Source: G965200765 sp965203865
GTDB taxonomy: Bacteria > Pseudomonadota > Gammaproteobacteria > Arenicellales > JAJDZL01
Direction: 5' to 3'
NCBI GenBank assembly: GCA_965203865.1
Contig: OZ241916.1
Span: forward strand, 2,666,001 to 2,730,000
Length of the DNA stretch: 64,000 nt
Shown here: in pieces, positions 35,616 to 44,120 of the stretch
Numbering within the stretch: the stretch's first letter is position 1
How the letters are laid out: every line of letters begins with the position of its first letter
Made by a program: the position numbers and the translations under genes
The notes under the pieces: generated by a model
The model's input: only the letters and a program-made list of their open reading frames with translations
Told to the model about the DNA's origin: nothing
Database searches by the model: none

Positions 35616-36621
35616 AGTGTTTGGTTCGGACCGGCAATTCAAAACGCTTATTTTAGTTCTAAGTGTTCTAACTGCCCTTGCCTTTGGATTGTCGCTCTAT
35701 GTGGGGCCAGTTGCTATTGATGCGATTACTTTGATTCGTTCGCTGTTTTCGGCAGACGAGTTGTCCAACTCGATTATTGTTCAGGAGATTCGCCTCCCCC
35801 GAGCACTTCTCGGGATGCTGGTAGGTGCCGCATTGGGAGCATCCGGAGCAGCATTGCAAGGCTATGTCCGTAACCCTTTGGCAGAACCTGGGCTCATTGG
35901 AGTTTCGGCATCCGCAGCATTGGGAGCCGTTCTCGTAATATATTCCGGCCTTTCTGCACTGTTTGCCTTGGCACTCCCAATTGGAGGAATTATAGGTGGC
36001 TGCATTGGCGTTGGTGTCATGCTGCTCGTTGCCGGGCGAAAAAGTTCCACATTGACGTTGATTCTGGCGGGTGTCGCTGTAACCAGCTTCGCGGGAGCAT
36101 TGACATCTTTGGCACTAAATCTTGCACCGAGCCCGTTTGCTGCTCTTGAAATCGTTTTCTGGCTACTGGGGTCGCTTGCAAACAGAAGCCTGGAGCATTT
36201 TTGGCTGGCGGCACCGTTTATTGTAGTCGGTCTGGCTTTGGTCTTGACACTGGGAAAAGCACTGGACGCACTCACTCTAGGCGAAGATACGGCATCAACA
36301 CTCGGTGTAAATTTGAAATCGGTACGCATTTGTCTGATATTTGGAGTTACGTCCGCTGTCGGGGCTGCTACAGCGGTGTCGGGGGCAATCGGATTTGTTG
36401 GACTCGTTGTTCCGCATGTGCTGCGTCCCTTTGTAGGACACCGACCTGGTTTGCTGCTTCCTGCCAGTGCTCTGGGCGGCGCAGTACTTTTGCTCATATC
36501 TGACGTAATTGTTCGACTGGTTTCATTCGGCGGAGAACTCAAACTGGGTGTATTCACTGCATTTGTCGGGGCGCCATTCTTTTTGTGGCTGGTTTTGCGC
36601 ATGAGAGGTCAATACTTGTGA
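35593..36621 (+). CDS. btuC: vitamin B12 ABC transporter permease (FecCD family)
   Basis: A 342-residue protein with about ten transmembrane helices. IRLPRALLGMLVGAALGASG and GYVRNPLAEPGLIGVSASAA are hallmark FecCD segments, and GAIGFVGLVVPHVLRPFVGH is the ATPase-coupling region. Start codon choice within the btuF overlap is uncertain by a few codons. The stop TGA is interlocked with the btuD GTG start (GTGA at 36618-36621). Confidence 0.93.
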   Translation: MQLQVIPEVFGSDRQFKTLILVLSVLTALAFGLSLYVGPVAIDAITLIRSLFSADELSNSIIVQEIRLPRALLGMLVGAALGASGAALQGYVRNPLAEPGLIGVSASAALGAVLVIYSGLSALFALALPIGGIIGGCIGVGVMLLVAGRKSSTLTLILAGVAVTSFAGALTSLALNLAPSPFAALEIVFWLLGSLANRSLEHFWLAAPFIVVGLALVLTLGKALDALTLGEDTASTLGVNLKSVRICLIFGVTSAVGAATAVSGAIGFVGLVVPHVLRPFVGHRPGLLLPASALGGAVLLLISDVIVRLVSFGGELKLGVFTAFVGAPFFLWLVLRMRGQYL

Positions 36622-37397
36622 GCTCACTTCGTGCAGAAAATATATTCGTGCAGCGAGGAAGCAATACGATTCTCAGCAACGCCTCTTTTTGTGTCCAAAG
36701 CGGTGAATTTGTGGGATTGATTGGACCAAACGGTGCAGGAAAAACTACCCTGCTTCAAACCATGATGGGCTTGCAGTCCATTCAGCAAGGTACTGTTATG
36801 TACGACGACACTGCAGTAGATTCAAGTTCATCTCGCCATTTTGCAGAATCCATATCATATCTGGAGCAGTCGGGAAGAAGTCATTGGCCGATTACAGTGA
36901 AAAATCTTGTCATGCTGGGGCGACTCCCGCACCAGAAACGGTGGCAACGATTGTCTGAGAAAGACCGTGCTGCTTCGGAAAGTGCCATGAAAATGTGCGA
37001 TGTTTCCGAGTTTGCCGAACGAAGAGTCAACAGCCTGTCCGGGGGAGAACAAGCAAGAGTTATGCTGGCCAGAGCATTGGCTACTGAACCGAAAATTCTT
37101 CTTGCGGATGAGCCCGTCGCCGGTCTCGACCCCGCACACCAGCTGGATGTGATGGACAAGCTGAAAAATTTATCGAAACAAGGAACAGGAATCGTTTTAG
37201 TTATGCACGACCTTGGGCTAGCGGCCCGATACTGCGACAGACTTTCCTTGTTATACAAAGGTGAACTGGTTGAAGAAGGCACTGCGGAAACCGTACTGTC
37301 TGATGTCAATCTGAAAAAATACTATGGAATCATTGCACGGCACGAACAGACTGAATTTGGTCCCTTTGTGATTCCCTGGAAACGTGCAAGCAAATGA
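36618..37397 (+). CDS. btuD: vitamin B12 ABC transporter ATP-binding protein
   Basis: About 259 residues from GTG 36618. Walker A is GPNGAGKTTLLQ, the signature motif LSGGEQARVMLARAL and Walker B ILLADEPVAGLDP; the H-loop is VMHDLGLAARYC. I prefer the GTG overlapping the btuC stop, since the product then begins VSSLRAENIFVQRG as expected for the family. An upstream in-frame start inside btuC is unlikely. Energises B12 import across the inner membrane. Confidence 0.93.
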   Translation: MSSLRAENIFVQRGSNTILSNASFCVQSGEFVGLIGPNGAGKTTLLQTMMGLQSIQQGTVMYDDTAVDSSSSRHFAESISYLEQSGRSHWPITVKNLVMLGRLPHQKRWQRLSEKDRAASESAMKMCDVSEFAERRVNSLSGGEQARVMLARALATEPKILLADEPVAGLDPAHQLDVMDKLKNLSKQGTGIVLVMHDLGLAARYCDRLSLLYKGELVEEGTAETVLSDVNLKKYYGIIARHEQTEFGPFVIPWKRASK

Positions 37398-38566
37398 ACA
37401 ATCCCGTTTTAAGAATTTCCCCGATTGAATATTCAGGCAATCACGCTGCGAGGACATTCAATCTTCCAAAACTGGCACTCGCCGGGCTAGCATCCATTGT
37501 TTTCCATGGTGTCTGCGCCACCGGGTTCACCATGGCTGTTCAAAACGTGGATACAGTCCATGTACCCAACTCAATTCAAGCCACCCTTGTTCATGAAGTA
37601 CAAAGCAGCAACTTACCTTCGAAAAAAATTTCCATGCAAGATTCAAAACCGGCGGCACAACCGAAGGATTTATCAATTCCTTCTGTATTTGTCGAACCAC
37701 TAACTCAAGACAAATCTCAAGCTGCTTCAAAAACTGACCATGAAGCGGAGATTCAGAAAACGCTTTATGAATTCAATTGGGGAGACGATTCGGACAACGA
37801 TTCGACAGAAGAAAGCGAAGTTGCTATTGATTCCAGGGACTTTGCAGATGTAGCATCAGTATCAAAAGAATTTGACACGCTTGCCGATGTTGAAACTACC
37901 GGTGAAAAAGCAGCAACCCAAGAAAGCGTCTTCGATATTGAATCGGAGACTGCGCTTCATGTTGCTTATTTCGGAGTCTCTGAAGAAAATGAAATTGAAC
38001 CATCTGCAACCCCTCCTGCAGGAGAAGAAAAGAAGATTATCAAGGAGGAATCTACAAAGGAAGTAACACCTCTATTGGTTCCCGAACAAAAGCCAGTACG
38101 GCAACCCCCCCAGTCAGACTTGGAGAAGAAAACTGAAATTTCCCTTTCTGCCCCACCCGCAAGCGATACAAGCGGCGAACTACAGACTCATCCAGCTCAA
38201 CTTGAAGCAATACAGCTGGAAGACAGGAACAAGAATTTGTCAAGTGCTCCCCTTGAACAAATTGCCTCTATTCAACCGTCACGCACGGCGCCTGCTTACG
38301 GAATTGAAGGATTCTCCAATCCAGCTCCTCAATATCCGTACCTTTCCAGAGTAAACAGCGAAGAAGGCAAAGTCGTTCTACGCGTGCATGTGGACCAAAA
38401 AGGAAAAGTAGCAAAGATCGAAACTTACAAATCCAGTGGCTACCGTCGACTTGACAAGGCTGCAACGAAAGCAGTTCGACGATGGCAGTTTAAACCGGCT
38501 GAAATTGATGGTCGCCCTGCCAAAGGGATTGTAAATGTACCAATCTCCTTCGTACTGTCAAATTAG
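37394..38566 (+). CDS. tonB: TonB family energy transducer
   Basis: A 390-residue protein: one N-terminal membrane anchor (LALAGLASIVFHGVCATGFT), a long acidic, proline-containing periplasmic stretch from about 60 to 300, and the C-terminal TonB domain (PQYPYLSRVNSEEGKVVLRV, then RRLDKAATKAVRRWQFKPAE). The ATG overlaps the btuD stop (ATGA). It is probably dedicated to BtuB. No exbB or exbD gene is adjacent, so it must borrow those. The linker is longer than in many TonB proteins. Confidence 0.92.
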   Translation: MNNPVLRISPIEYSGNHAARTFNLPKLALAGLASIVFHGVCATGFTMAVQNVDTVHVPNSIQATLVHEVQSSNLPSKKISMQDSKPAAQPKDLSIPSVFVEPLTQDKSQAASKTDHEAEIQKTLYEFNWGDDSDNDSTEESEVAIDSRDFADVASVSKEFDTLADVETTGEKAATQESVFDIESETALHVAYFGVSEENEIEPSATPPAGEEKKIIKEESTKEVTPLLVPEQKPVRQPPQSDLEKKTEISLSAPPASDTSGELQTHPAQLEAIQLEDRNKNLSSAPLEQIASIQPSRTAPAYGIEGFSNPAPQYPYLSRVNSEEGKVVLRVHVDQKGKVAKIETYKSSGYRRLDKAATKAVRRWQFKPAEIDGRPAKGIVNVPISFVLSN

Positions 38567-38593
38567 TCGCGTTACTGAATGCAGCAGTTCAAA

Positions 38594-39343
38594 CTATCCA
38601 AGTCGCTCTAGCGACTCTTGAACTGAAGGTTCTTTTCCTGTTTCAATATCCTGCCGCCGAAATTCATGGAACTTTGTCAATATGGCATTTCCATTCGCAA
38701 GGATTTTTATCTCTCTTGCATATGCTTCCAAATTTTCCCCTGCGAGACCCCATACAGTAATTTCATCGGTTAACGCATTCACATAAACTCTTGCACCGCA
38801 GCAGCCAAAACTCGCGGCAGATTTTTTGGAATTACTAACCTGCGGGACTAGCGCACAAGCTGGACGGCCCATCGCTGGCGGTATTTGTCCATCCACACGT
38901 TGCAATGCTTCGGTCAGCACTAGGCTCTGTGCAGCATGAACAAACAATATCACCACTTCCGGCTTGTTTTCAGCTTCCGACAGAGGCTCATAAACTACAT
39001 AATGCGACGCATTATTACGGACAGGAATCCCGGCAATTTCCGATTCACGGACATAGTCAAGCCCTTGCATTGCCGCCAACACATTTCCCAACTCCGATGC
39101 CTGTGTTTCCGGCGCACCAATCAAATTATGCGTATGTATTCCGACAGCGCAGTTTTGATGTTGCCGGGCACTGGTATTCACAACCTTGCGGGCTACTCTT
39201 TCCCAAAATTGACATCCGGCAGAAACCGGAATGTCAGTTTCCGATTCATCAATCTTCTGGTCAACAAATCGAACCGCTACCGGCGGGACGGATAAATCTA
39301 GTGCATCTGACAATTCTGCAGATAAGGATTTGTAAGTAGAAAT
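38594..39343 (-). CDS. DUF169 domain protein, probable ATT start
   Basis: A DUF169 protein; function unknown. LDLSVPPVAVRFVDQ at the N-terminus and GRPACALVPQVSNSKKSAAS, FGCCGARVYVNALTDE are family signatures, the latter with a cysteine pair. The shortest frame begins at TTG 39313, but homologues start about ten residues earlier. Extending upstream gives STYKSLSAELSDALDLSVPP preceded by ATT at 39341-39343, with AGGAG (39351-39355) seven bases upstream, so a rare ATT start is proposed. It is convergent with tonB. Confidence 0.82.
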   Translation of the reverse strand: MSTYKSLSAELSDALDLSVPPVAVRFVDQKIDESETDIPVSAGCQFWERVARKVVNTSARQHQNCAVGIHTHNLIGAPETQASELGNVLAAMQGLDYVRESEIAGIPVRNNASHYVVYEPLSEAENKPEVVILFVHAAQSLVLTEALQRVDGQIPPAMGRPACALVPQVSNSKKSAASFGCCGARVYVNALTDEITVWGLAGENLEAYAREIKILANGNAILTKFHEFRRQDIETGKEPSVQESLERLG

Positions 39344-39602
39344 AGCAATTCTCCTAAATTAGAAAAAAATCTCTCAATGATAATTCGCCAATCCCCGGTT
39401 CAAATTACCCTTTGCTGATAATTAAAGAACTATTGGCGATACTATTCGAATAACCAGCAATTATATTCAAACAATTCTTACAACACAGGTCTTCGCTTTC
39501 CACCGCAAAGAATCGGTACTTGGAGACGAGCTCGCGGCGGCAAGAATTATTGCTGTCAGCGTTTTACATTCCATGTCTTGAGCCACGATAGCGGCAAGCC
39601 GC

Positions 39603-40076
39603 TCATTTTTCGCCAATCTGATGAATATTCTGGCTATCTGAGTCCGAAGCGGAACAGACTCCTTTCTTGCTCATTCCAGTACATACCCCATACAGATGGA
39701 GAGAATGGTCCTCAAGCACAAACCCTGCTGATTTCGCCACTTCTTTCTGCCTTTTTTCAATTTGCTCATCTACAAACTCGATTACTCGCCCGCATTTGAC
39801 ACATACCAAATGGTCGTGGTGGGTCTCATCATTCAACTCGTAATAGGCTTTGTTATCTCCTGCAAATTTGTGGCTAATTACAATTCCTGACTGCTCAAAC
39901 TGCGTTAGTACTCGATAGACTGTTGCAAGCCCGACTTCTTGATTCGAATCTCGAATTGCCTGGTATATTTCTTCCGCCCCCATATGCCTTTCGGATGAAT
40001 TTTCCAAAATCTCCAGTATCAAACGACGAGGAAGCGTCGGTCTGAGTCCTGCGCTTTTCAGACTGTTCTCTACCAT
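39603..40076 (-). CDS. fur: ferric uptake regulator
   Basis: A 157-residue Fur-family repressor. The winged helix includes SERHMGAEEIYQAIRDSN and VGLATVYRVLTQFEQSGIVI. HHDHLVCVKCGRVIEFVDEQ is the metal site, with H-H-x-H and CxxC. The C-terminal second CxxC is not conserved. It most likely controls the two Fur-box promoters in this window. The 289-bp spacer on its 3' side (39344-39602) has an AGCGGC-AA-GCCGCT hairpin but no gene I can support. Confidence 0.92.
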   Translation of the reverse strand: MVENSLKSAGLRPTLPRRLILEILENSSERHMGAEEIYQAIRDSNQEVGLATVYRVLTQFEQSGIVISHKFAGDNKAYYELNDETHHDHLVCVKCGRVIEFVDEQIEKRQKEVAKSAGFVLEDHSLHLYGVCTGMSKKGVCSASDSDSQNIHQIGEK

Positions 40077-40255
40077 GGTTTTTATCCCGAATAAATATAA
40101 TTCCCGTTTCTATCATATACCGAAAAGCATCAAAGTTGTTAAATTTGAATTTAATGAGCCGGTTCAAGGCATTCAAACAACTGTTCTGCTTGAAGTCTTT
40201 TGGATATATTTTACTGCGTCCCGGAAACGCATGGCAAAACATGACAAATTCAACT

Positions 40256-41470
40256 TTACCGTTTCGCCAAATCCGGCAAATCGCCGGTCACACCGCATGC
40301 CAGGCGCATAATTGTATTCTTCGCCAAAGAGAACTGGTTGGTAGCACTCAGCCCGATACCGCGGATTCCCTGCACTAGCTGCGATGGACTGCGGAAGCCC
40401 CAATCAAAGGCATCCATTAGCATCATTACAGGCGAAACAGCGGCTTTACGCCTTCGTTCATACTCTCTTAGTTTCACATAGTTCCACGGGTCGCCAGAAG
40501 TTTCAAAGTTTTCAAGCAAAATTTCGCCCAAAGTGGCGGCATCCATCAACCCAAGATTCGCACCCATTCCGGCCAGAGGATGGGTCACATGAGCAGCATC
40601 TCCAATCAATACAACACGGTCTTTCAAGTACGAATTCAAATGAAAACTATGCAATGGAAAGAACACTCGCCGGCTTTCCAAAATTGTCTCGCCCAAGCGA
40701 TAGTCAAAACACTTGGCCAGTACTTTCTCAAAATTATCATCGTCCATGCCTTGCAGTTCATCGGCGCGTTTTTGAGCGCAGCTCCACACAATTGACGAGC
40801 TGCCGTCAGCTAGCGGTAAAAATGCCAGCGGGCCGTCAGGCAGGAACTTTTGGTAGGCGATGTTTTCATGAGGTTCGGAGGTTCCAATTTTTGCTACAAA
40901 TGCGTTCTGCTGATAACTGCTTTTGGCACCGGATGCACCCGCAAGATTTCGAACCGCTGAATTACTGCCATCCGCTCCTACAACCATTCTGGCACTTATT
41001 TTTTCCTGTCCCTGAAAAACAGCATTCACTCGTTCGTTTTCCGATTCCAGTGAAAGCAGAGTTGCATTTGAGATTTTCTCCACTTCGCAGGATTCGCCAA
41101 GCGTAGCGTTCAAAGCGACAGAAAGCACCTTGTTTTCAACAATTGAACCCAGGTATTTCTCACCAATCTCGCTTGCCTCAAACGTAATCTTTCCGCCTGC
41201 CGAATCCCAGACTTGAATGGATTGGTAGGGACAATGCCTTCGTTCAACAACATGGGACCAAGCACCGATTGCATCCAAAAAAGTTTCAGACCCAAGATGG
41301 ATGGAATTTACGCGTAAATCGTACTCTTCCATTGAGTCAACGGAAAACTCGCCGGCTTCGGCCAGCAGGATTCTGTAACCCGAATTGCGCAATGATGATG
41401 CAAGAGAAAGACCGACCACACCTGCACCAACAATTAAAATGTCAAAATCCGGAGACTGTTTCATAGCCAT
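40256..41470 (-). CDS. UbiH/UbiI/COQ6-family FAD-dependent hydroxylase
   Basis: A 404-residue flavoprotein monooxygenase of ubiquinone biosynthesis. DILIVGAGVVGLSLASSLRN is the FAD dinucleotide fold, VVGADGSNSAVRNLAG the DG motif, and RVVLIGDAAHVTHPLAGMGA the GD motif. Its paralogue is at 44938-46173; in gammaproteobacteria the two normally sit side by side after pepP. Here about 3.5 kb of foreign-looking sequence separates them. Which ring position it hydroxylates is not readable. Confidence 0.88.
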   Translation of the reverse strand: MAMKQSPDFDILIVGAGVVGLSLASSLRNSGYRILLAEAGEFSVDSMEEYDLRVNSIHLGSETFLDAIGAWSHVVERRHCPYQSIQVWDSAGGKITFEASEIGEKYLGSIVENKVLSVALNATLGESCEVEKISNATLLSLESENERVNAVFQGQEKISARMVVGADGSNSAVRNLAGASGAKSSYQQNAFVAKIGTSEPHENIAYQKFLPDGPLAFLPLADGSSSIVWSCAQKRADELQGMDDDNFEKVLAKCFDYRLGETILESRRVFFPLHSFHLNSYLKDRVVLIGDAAHVTHPLAGMGANLGLMDAATLGEILLENFETSGDPWNYVKLREYERRRKAAVSPVMMLMDAFDWGFRSPSQLVQGIRGIGLSATNQFSLAKNTIMRLACGVTGDLPDLAKR

Positions 41471-41557
41471 GGCACTGTTGAATCTTTGAATACGGTAATG
41501 ACTACAAAAACTATTTTTCCGCCCAATTTACCAATCCTGTGATTATAGAACATGCAT

Positions 41558-41764
41558 CTAAACTGAAATAAGGAAAACCCCAACCGTACCGACCAAAAGC
41601 AACGAACTGCCGCTAGGTTGCCGACCCGGAATGCGGTAGCCAATCCCCGCTTCCACGCTCAACACTTGCCACAGCCGCTCAATGCCATAACACACCCACA
41701 CATTTTTGTCCGTGAACCGGTGCCACTGTCTTCGCTCCTCCGGCGAATCCGCCTTCTCCTTCAC
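41558..41764 (-). CDS. small protein with C-terminal membrane segment, hypothetical
   Basis: A 68-residue frame starting at GTG 41764. That GTG overlaps the TGA of the frame upstream (GTGA), a typical coupling arrangement. The product has a charged N-terminus (MKEKADSPEERRQWHRF) and a hydrophobic end (SSLLLVGTVGVFLISV). No family is recognised. It is part of the inserted block between the two ubi genes and could be decayed. Confidence 0.35.
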   Translation of the reverse strand: MKEKADSPEERRQWHRFTDKNVWVCYGIERLWQVLSVEAGIGYRIPGRQPSGSSLLLVGTVGVFLISV

Positions 41765-41883
41765 TGTTCATCCAGGTTCTCTATCAGCATATTGCCTTCC
41801 TGACTATAAAAATTCTTTTCGCTTTCCTGATTACTATGTACTGACTGAATTCTTCCCCACAAAACCCTGAAAACCCTAATTTT

Positions 41884-42075
41884 TTAAGCGTCTGGAACAC
41901 ACTTTTTCACAGCAAAATTTTCAACGGGAAGGGGTCCAGCCACATCAAAGTTGATTTTCGACGCTTTCGGGTATATAACTGTTGTCGTTTGTGATGTCGC
42001 TTGCTGCGTGAATTGTTTTAACACCGCTACTTTAGCAGAAAAACTAGCGAGCCGCACTTTGCACACCTTCCTCAT
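41884..42075 (-). CDS. small hypothetical protein, possibly broken
   Basis: A frame of 63 codons from ATG 42075, or 57 from a GTG at 42057 that has GGAAGG eight bases upstream. It stops at TAA 41884, but the same frame continues open beyond it (KIRVFRVLWGRIQ, then NFYSQEGNMLIENLDEQ) to the stop coupled to the next gene. So this may be one longer gene broken by a nonsense or indel in the A-run at the stop. It is divergent to the unknown gene at 42108. Confidence 0.35.
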   Translation of the reverse strand: MRKVCKVRLASFSAKVAVLKQFTQQATSQTTTVIYPKASKINFDVAGPLPVENFAVKKCVPDA

Positions 42076-42092
42076 AGTATATTAAGAATACT
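42076..42092. promoter_or_regulatory. inverted repeat between divergent unknown genes
   Basis: AGTAT, a 7-bp spacer and ATACT form an inverted repeat directly upstream of the minus-strand start at 42075, and 16 bp from the plus-strand ATG at 42108. Its position could suit an operator acting on both genes. The AT-rich context weakens the case. Confidence 0.3.
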
Positions 42093-42107
42093 CCACTAGA
42101 TATATTT

Positions 42108-43067
42108 ATGAAAGATGAACTGTTGAAACAACGCACCATGTCGTATTTACGTGCTTATTGGCCAGATTTGAAAGATGCCAATCTTCAAGATACGCTTATA
42201 AGGTGTTTAGAACAGTATCCCCATGTTGAATCCACTCGAGTTGAATTGAAAGCCGGGCAGGCTGAAATCCGACATCGAAAATTTTCAAATAACTTTCTTT
42301 TTCTCCATGTTGCAGCCTGGACGGAGCGACAAGCTGCATCCACAGTGCCTCATAATGTATCCGGCGAGAACTCTGACTTGCAGTCTCATCCACCTGCTGA
42401 AGACTGGGACTATCTTGATGGAGATGGAATGATACTGATTAGAGAAAATCATTGTATTTTCATGTCAAGCGGCATGCACCCAAAATCAATGGAGCAATAC
42501 TTGCGGAACTTGGTCATACGAGCCAAAGATGATGGGCTTGAATTTTCTGAAGAAATAAATAGCTTCAAGTTGCTACCTATATCGAACCCATCGAATGTGA
42601 AAAAATTGCTTGAACAGGGAGGGGTGAAAAGAATTAAATTACGAAGTCACAACTATAGGGAAACTATTCAAGAAACGGAGAGAAATCAACAACAAAATTT
42701 TAAAGAATCTCTTGGAAAAAATTTGTTGAAGCAATTGTTGGAATCTTTAGCTTTCAGTGATGAAAAAAAGCGCTCAATTGAACAAGCGGAAAATGTGCAG
42801 GCTGAATTGGTAATTTCATTTAACAGCAGACGTTCAGGAGAATTGGAACCTGGAGAGTTTGATGATTTTTCCCGTGCTATTACGGAGCAGGATGAGGACT
42901 TTGAAATTGAAACCAAATCGGGCGAACGGGTAAGGTACGGAGATTTAGTTCTAACCAAAAAGACGCAAATTACAGGATTTGCAAACACTGTTAGCCACAA
43001 TCATGCATGGGAAGAGATGGAAAATTATTTCCATGAAATAAGCAGTAAAGGATATTTGGAACAATGA
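42108..43067 (+). CDS. unrecognised soluble protein of a two-gene membrane module
   Basis: A 319-residue protein without signal peptide or membrane segment, so cytoplasmic. The N-terminal half has hydrophobic strands (NNFLFLHVAAW; GMILIRENHCIFMSSGMHP) followed by SMEQYLRNLVIRAKDDGLEF. The C-terminal half is charged, with likely helices (NLLKQLLESLAFSDEKKRSI) and an acidic segment. I do not recognise the family. The stop overlaps the start of a four-helix membrane gene (ATGA at 43064-43067). The pairing of a soluble protein with a small multi-pass protein resembles the layout of phage-exclusion systems such as RexAB, but no sequence match is claimed. Confidence 0.8.
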   Translation: MKDELLKQRTMSYLRAYWPDLKDANLQDTLIRCLEQYPHVESTRVELKAGQAEIRHRKFSNNFLFLHVAAWTERQAASTVPHNVSGENSDLQSHPPAEDWDYLDGDGMILIRENHCIFMSSGMHPKSMEQYLRNLVIRAKDDGLEFSEEINSFKLLPISNPSNVKKLLEQGGVKRIKLRSHNYRETIQETERNQQQNFKESLGKNLLKQLLESLAFSDEKKRSIEQAENVQAELVISFNSRRSGELEPGEFDDFSRAITEQDEDFEIETKSGERVRYGDLVLTKKTQITGFANTVSHNHAWEEMENYFHEISSKGYLEQ

Positions 43068-43555
43068 ACTCTGATAAAAAATCAATTAACTATCCTCGAA
43101 TTGCATTTATCTTGACTGGTCTCGTATTAGGAGCAGTAGTACTAATTTTTGGCGATGAAGTCACTACTGGGAATTCTGAGGCCTTGCGGATTTTGGTTAC
43201 AATATTTTCCATTTTGGCTGGCATTATGATTGCGGTTATTTCAGCAATTGGTACTCCAGAGGATTTGTATAAGGGTAGCTGGCGAATAGCCAGCTTGCAT
43301 CGAAGCCAAAAAGTAAGACTACTTTCTCGCTATATATTACTTTTTTATGTTTACTTGGTTGTACTTAGCTTTGCATTTGCTTCTGCACTACTTGGTAAAA
43401 TTGTTTCACATCCGGAACTGGTATCATGTATAGAGAGAGTGACAATAAGTCTTGGAGCGGCTGCTTTGTTTTGGTCGTTTGGGTTGCCCATTGCGATATG
43501 GCGTGCACAGAAGGATAAGCTAGACGAAGAGGTTGAAAAAAGAAAAACCAGTTAG
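43064..43555 (+). CDS. four-helix membrane protein, partner of the preceding gene
   Basis: A 163-residue protein with four predicted transmembrane helices at about residues 12-30 (IAFILTGLVLGAVVLIFG), 42-62, 88-110 and 122-146, and a charged C-terminal tail (KDKLDEEVEKRKTS). A polar loop of about 25 residues lies between helices two and three. Family not recognised. It is translationally coupled to the soluble partner by an ATGA overlap, so the two probably form one complex. A membrane-permeabilising effector role is only an inference from architecture. Confidence 0.75.
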   Translation: MNSDKKSINYPRIAFILTGLVLGAVVLIFGDEVTTGNSEALRILVTIFSILAGIMIAVISAIGTPEDLYKGSWRIASLHRSQKVRLLSRYILLFYVYLVVLSFAFASALLGKIVSHPELVSCIERVTISLGAAALFWSFGLPIAIWRAQKDKLDEEVEKRKTS

Positions 43556-43594
43556 CATTCCTTGCAACCTGATAGTCGCAAAAAAATTTGTTGT

Positions 43595-43930
43595 TCAACA
43601 ACGACGCAAGCACGCACTTACTGCTCGGCGTACCGTATTAGGCCTTTCGCCGACTTGAACCGTCACCGCAAAAACCAGCGCATAAGCCTTGTCGTACAGC
43701 ATTGAACGTAAAAAATCTCGGCGGCAAAAGTTTTCATGCAGTCGGTGCGATAAAAGTATCATGGATGTTCCAAGAGTTTTCTGGCGGTAACCTTCCATGG
43801 GGTATCGCATCGATATCTTCAAGAATCTATTGACAAATTTGCGTTCCGCTTCAATCGTCGATTTTGGGAACCTCAGTTGCCGGACCGATTGTCCAAGCCG
43901 CTGTCGACCATGTGCCGATTCAAGCCTGCC
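43595..43930 (-). pseudogene. open relic frame, richer in G and C than its surroundings
   Basis: A stop-free minus-strand frame of about 110 codons without a convincing start. It reads GRQRLGQSVRQLRFPKST, IEAERKFVNRFLKISMRYP and so on to VQVGERPNTVRRAV before a TGA at 43595. It is arginine-rich and contrasts with the AT-rich genes on both sides. It may be a remnant of a mobile or foreign gene. The rest of the 43,931-44,120 spacer shows nothing I can support. Confidence 0.3.
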
Positions 43931-44120
43931 TTAAATCAGTTTAAATGCATGTTATAGAATGAAGGAGAAAATTTCCAGTTGAACTTTTTGCCAGTCAAAA
44001 TTTTTCGATTTGAGATGCCTTGGTTTGATTTAATTATCCTGCACAAATAATTGACCTCGTCTCTTGAGCATACAACAGAATTTTTGGAAAAGTGGAACTT
44101 AAAACAGCAGAGCAAGTACC

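Noticed and set aside
37394..38566. Runs of seven C/G in tonB and accC as phase-variable tracts
   Set aside because: Too short and mid-gene in essential or single-copy functions; the tracts of 10-11 at the Calx-beta gene are much better candidates.
39589..39606. AGCGGC-AA-GCCGCT hairpin followed by Ts as a plus-strand terminator
   Set aside because: No plus-strand gene ends nearby, and read on the minus strand the hairpin lacks a T tract for fur.
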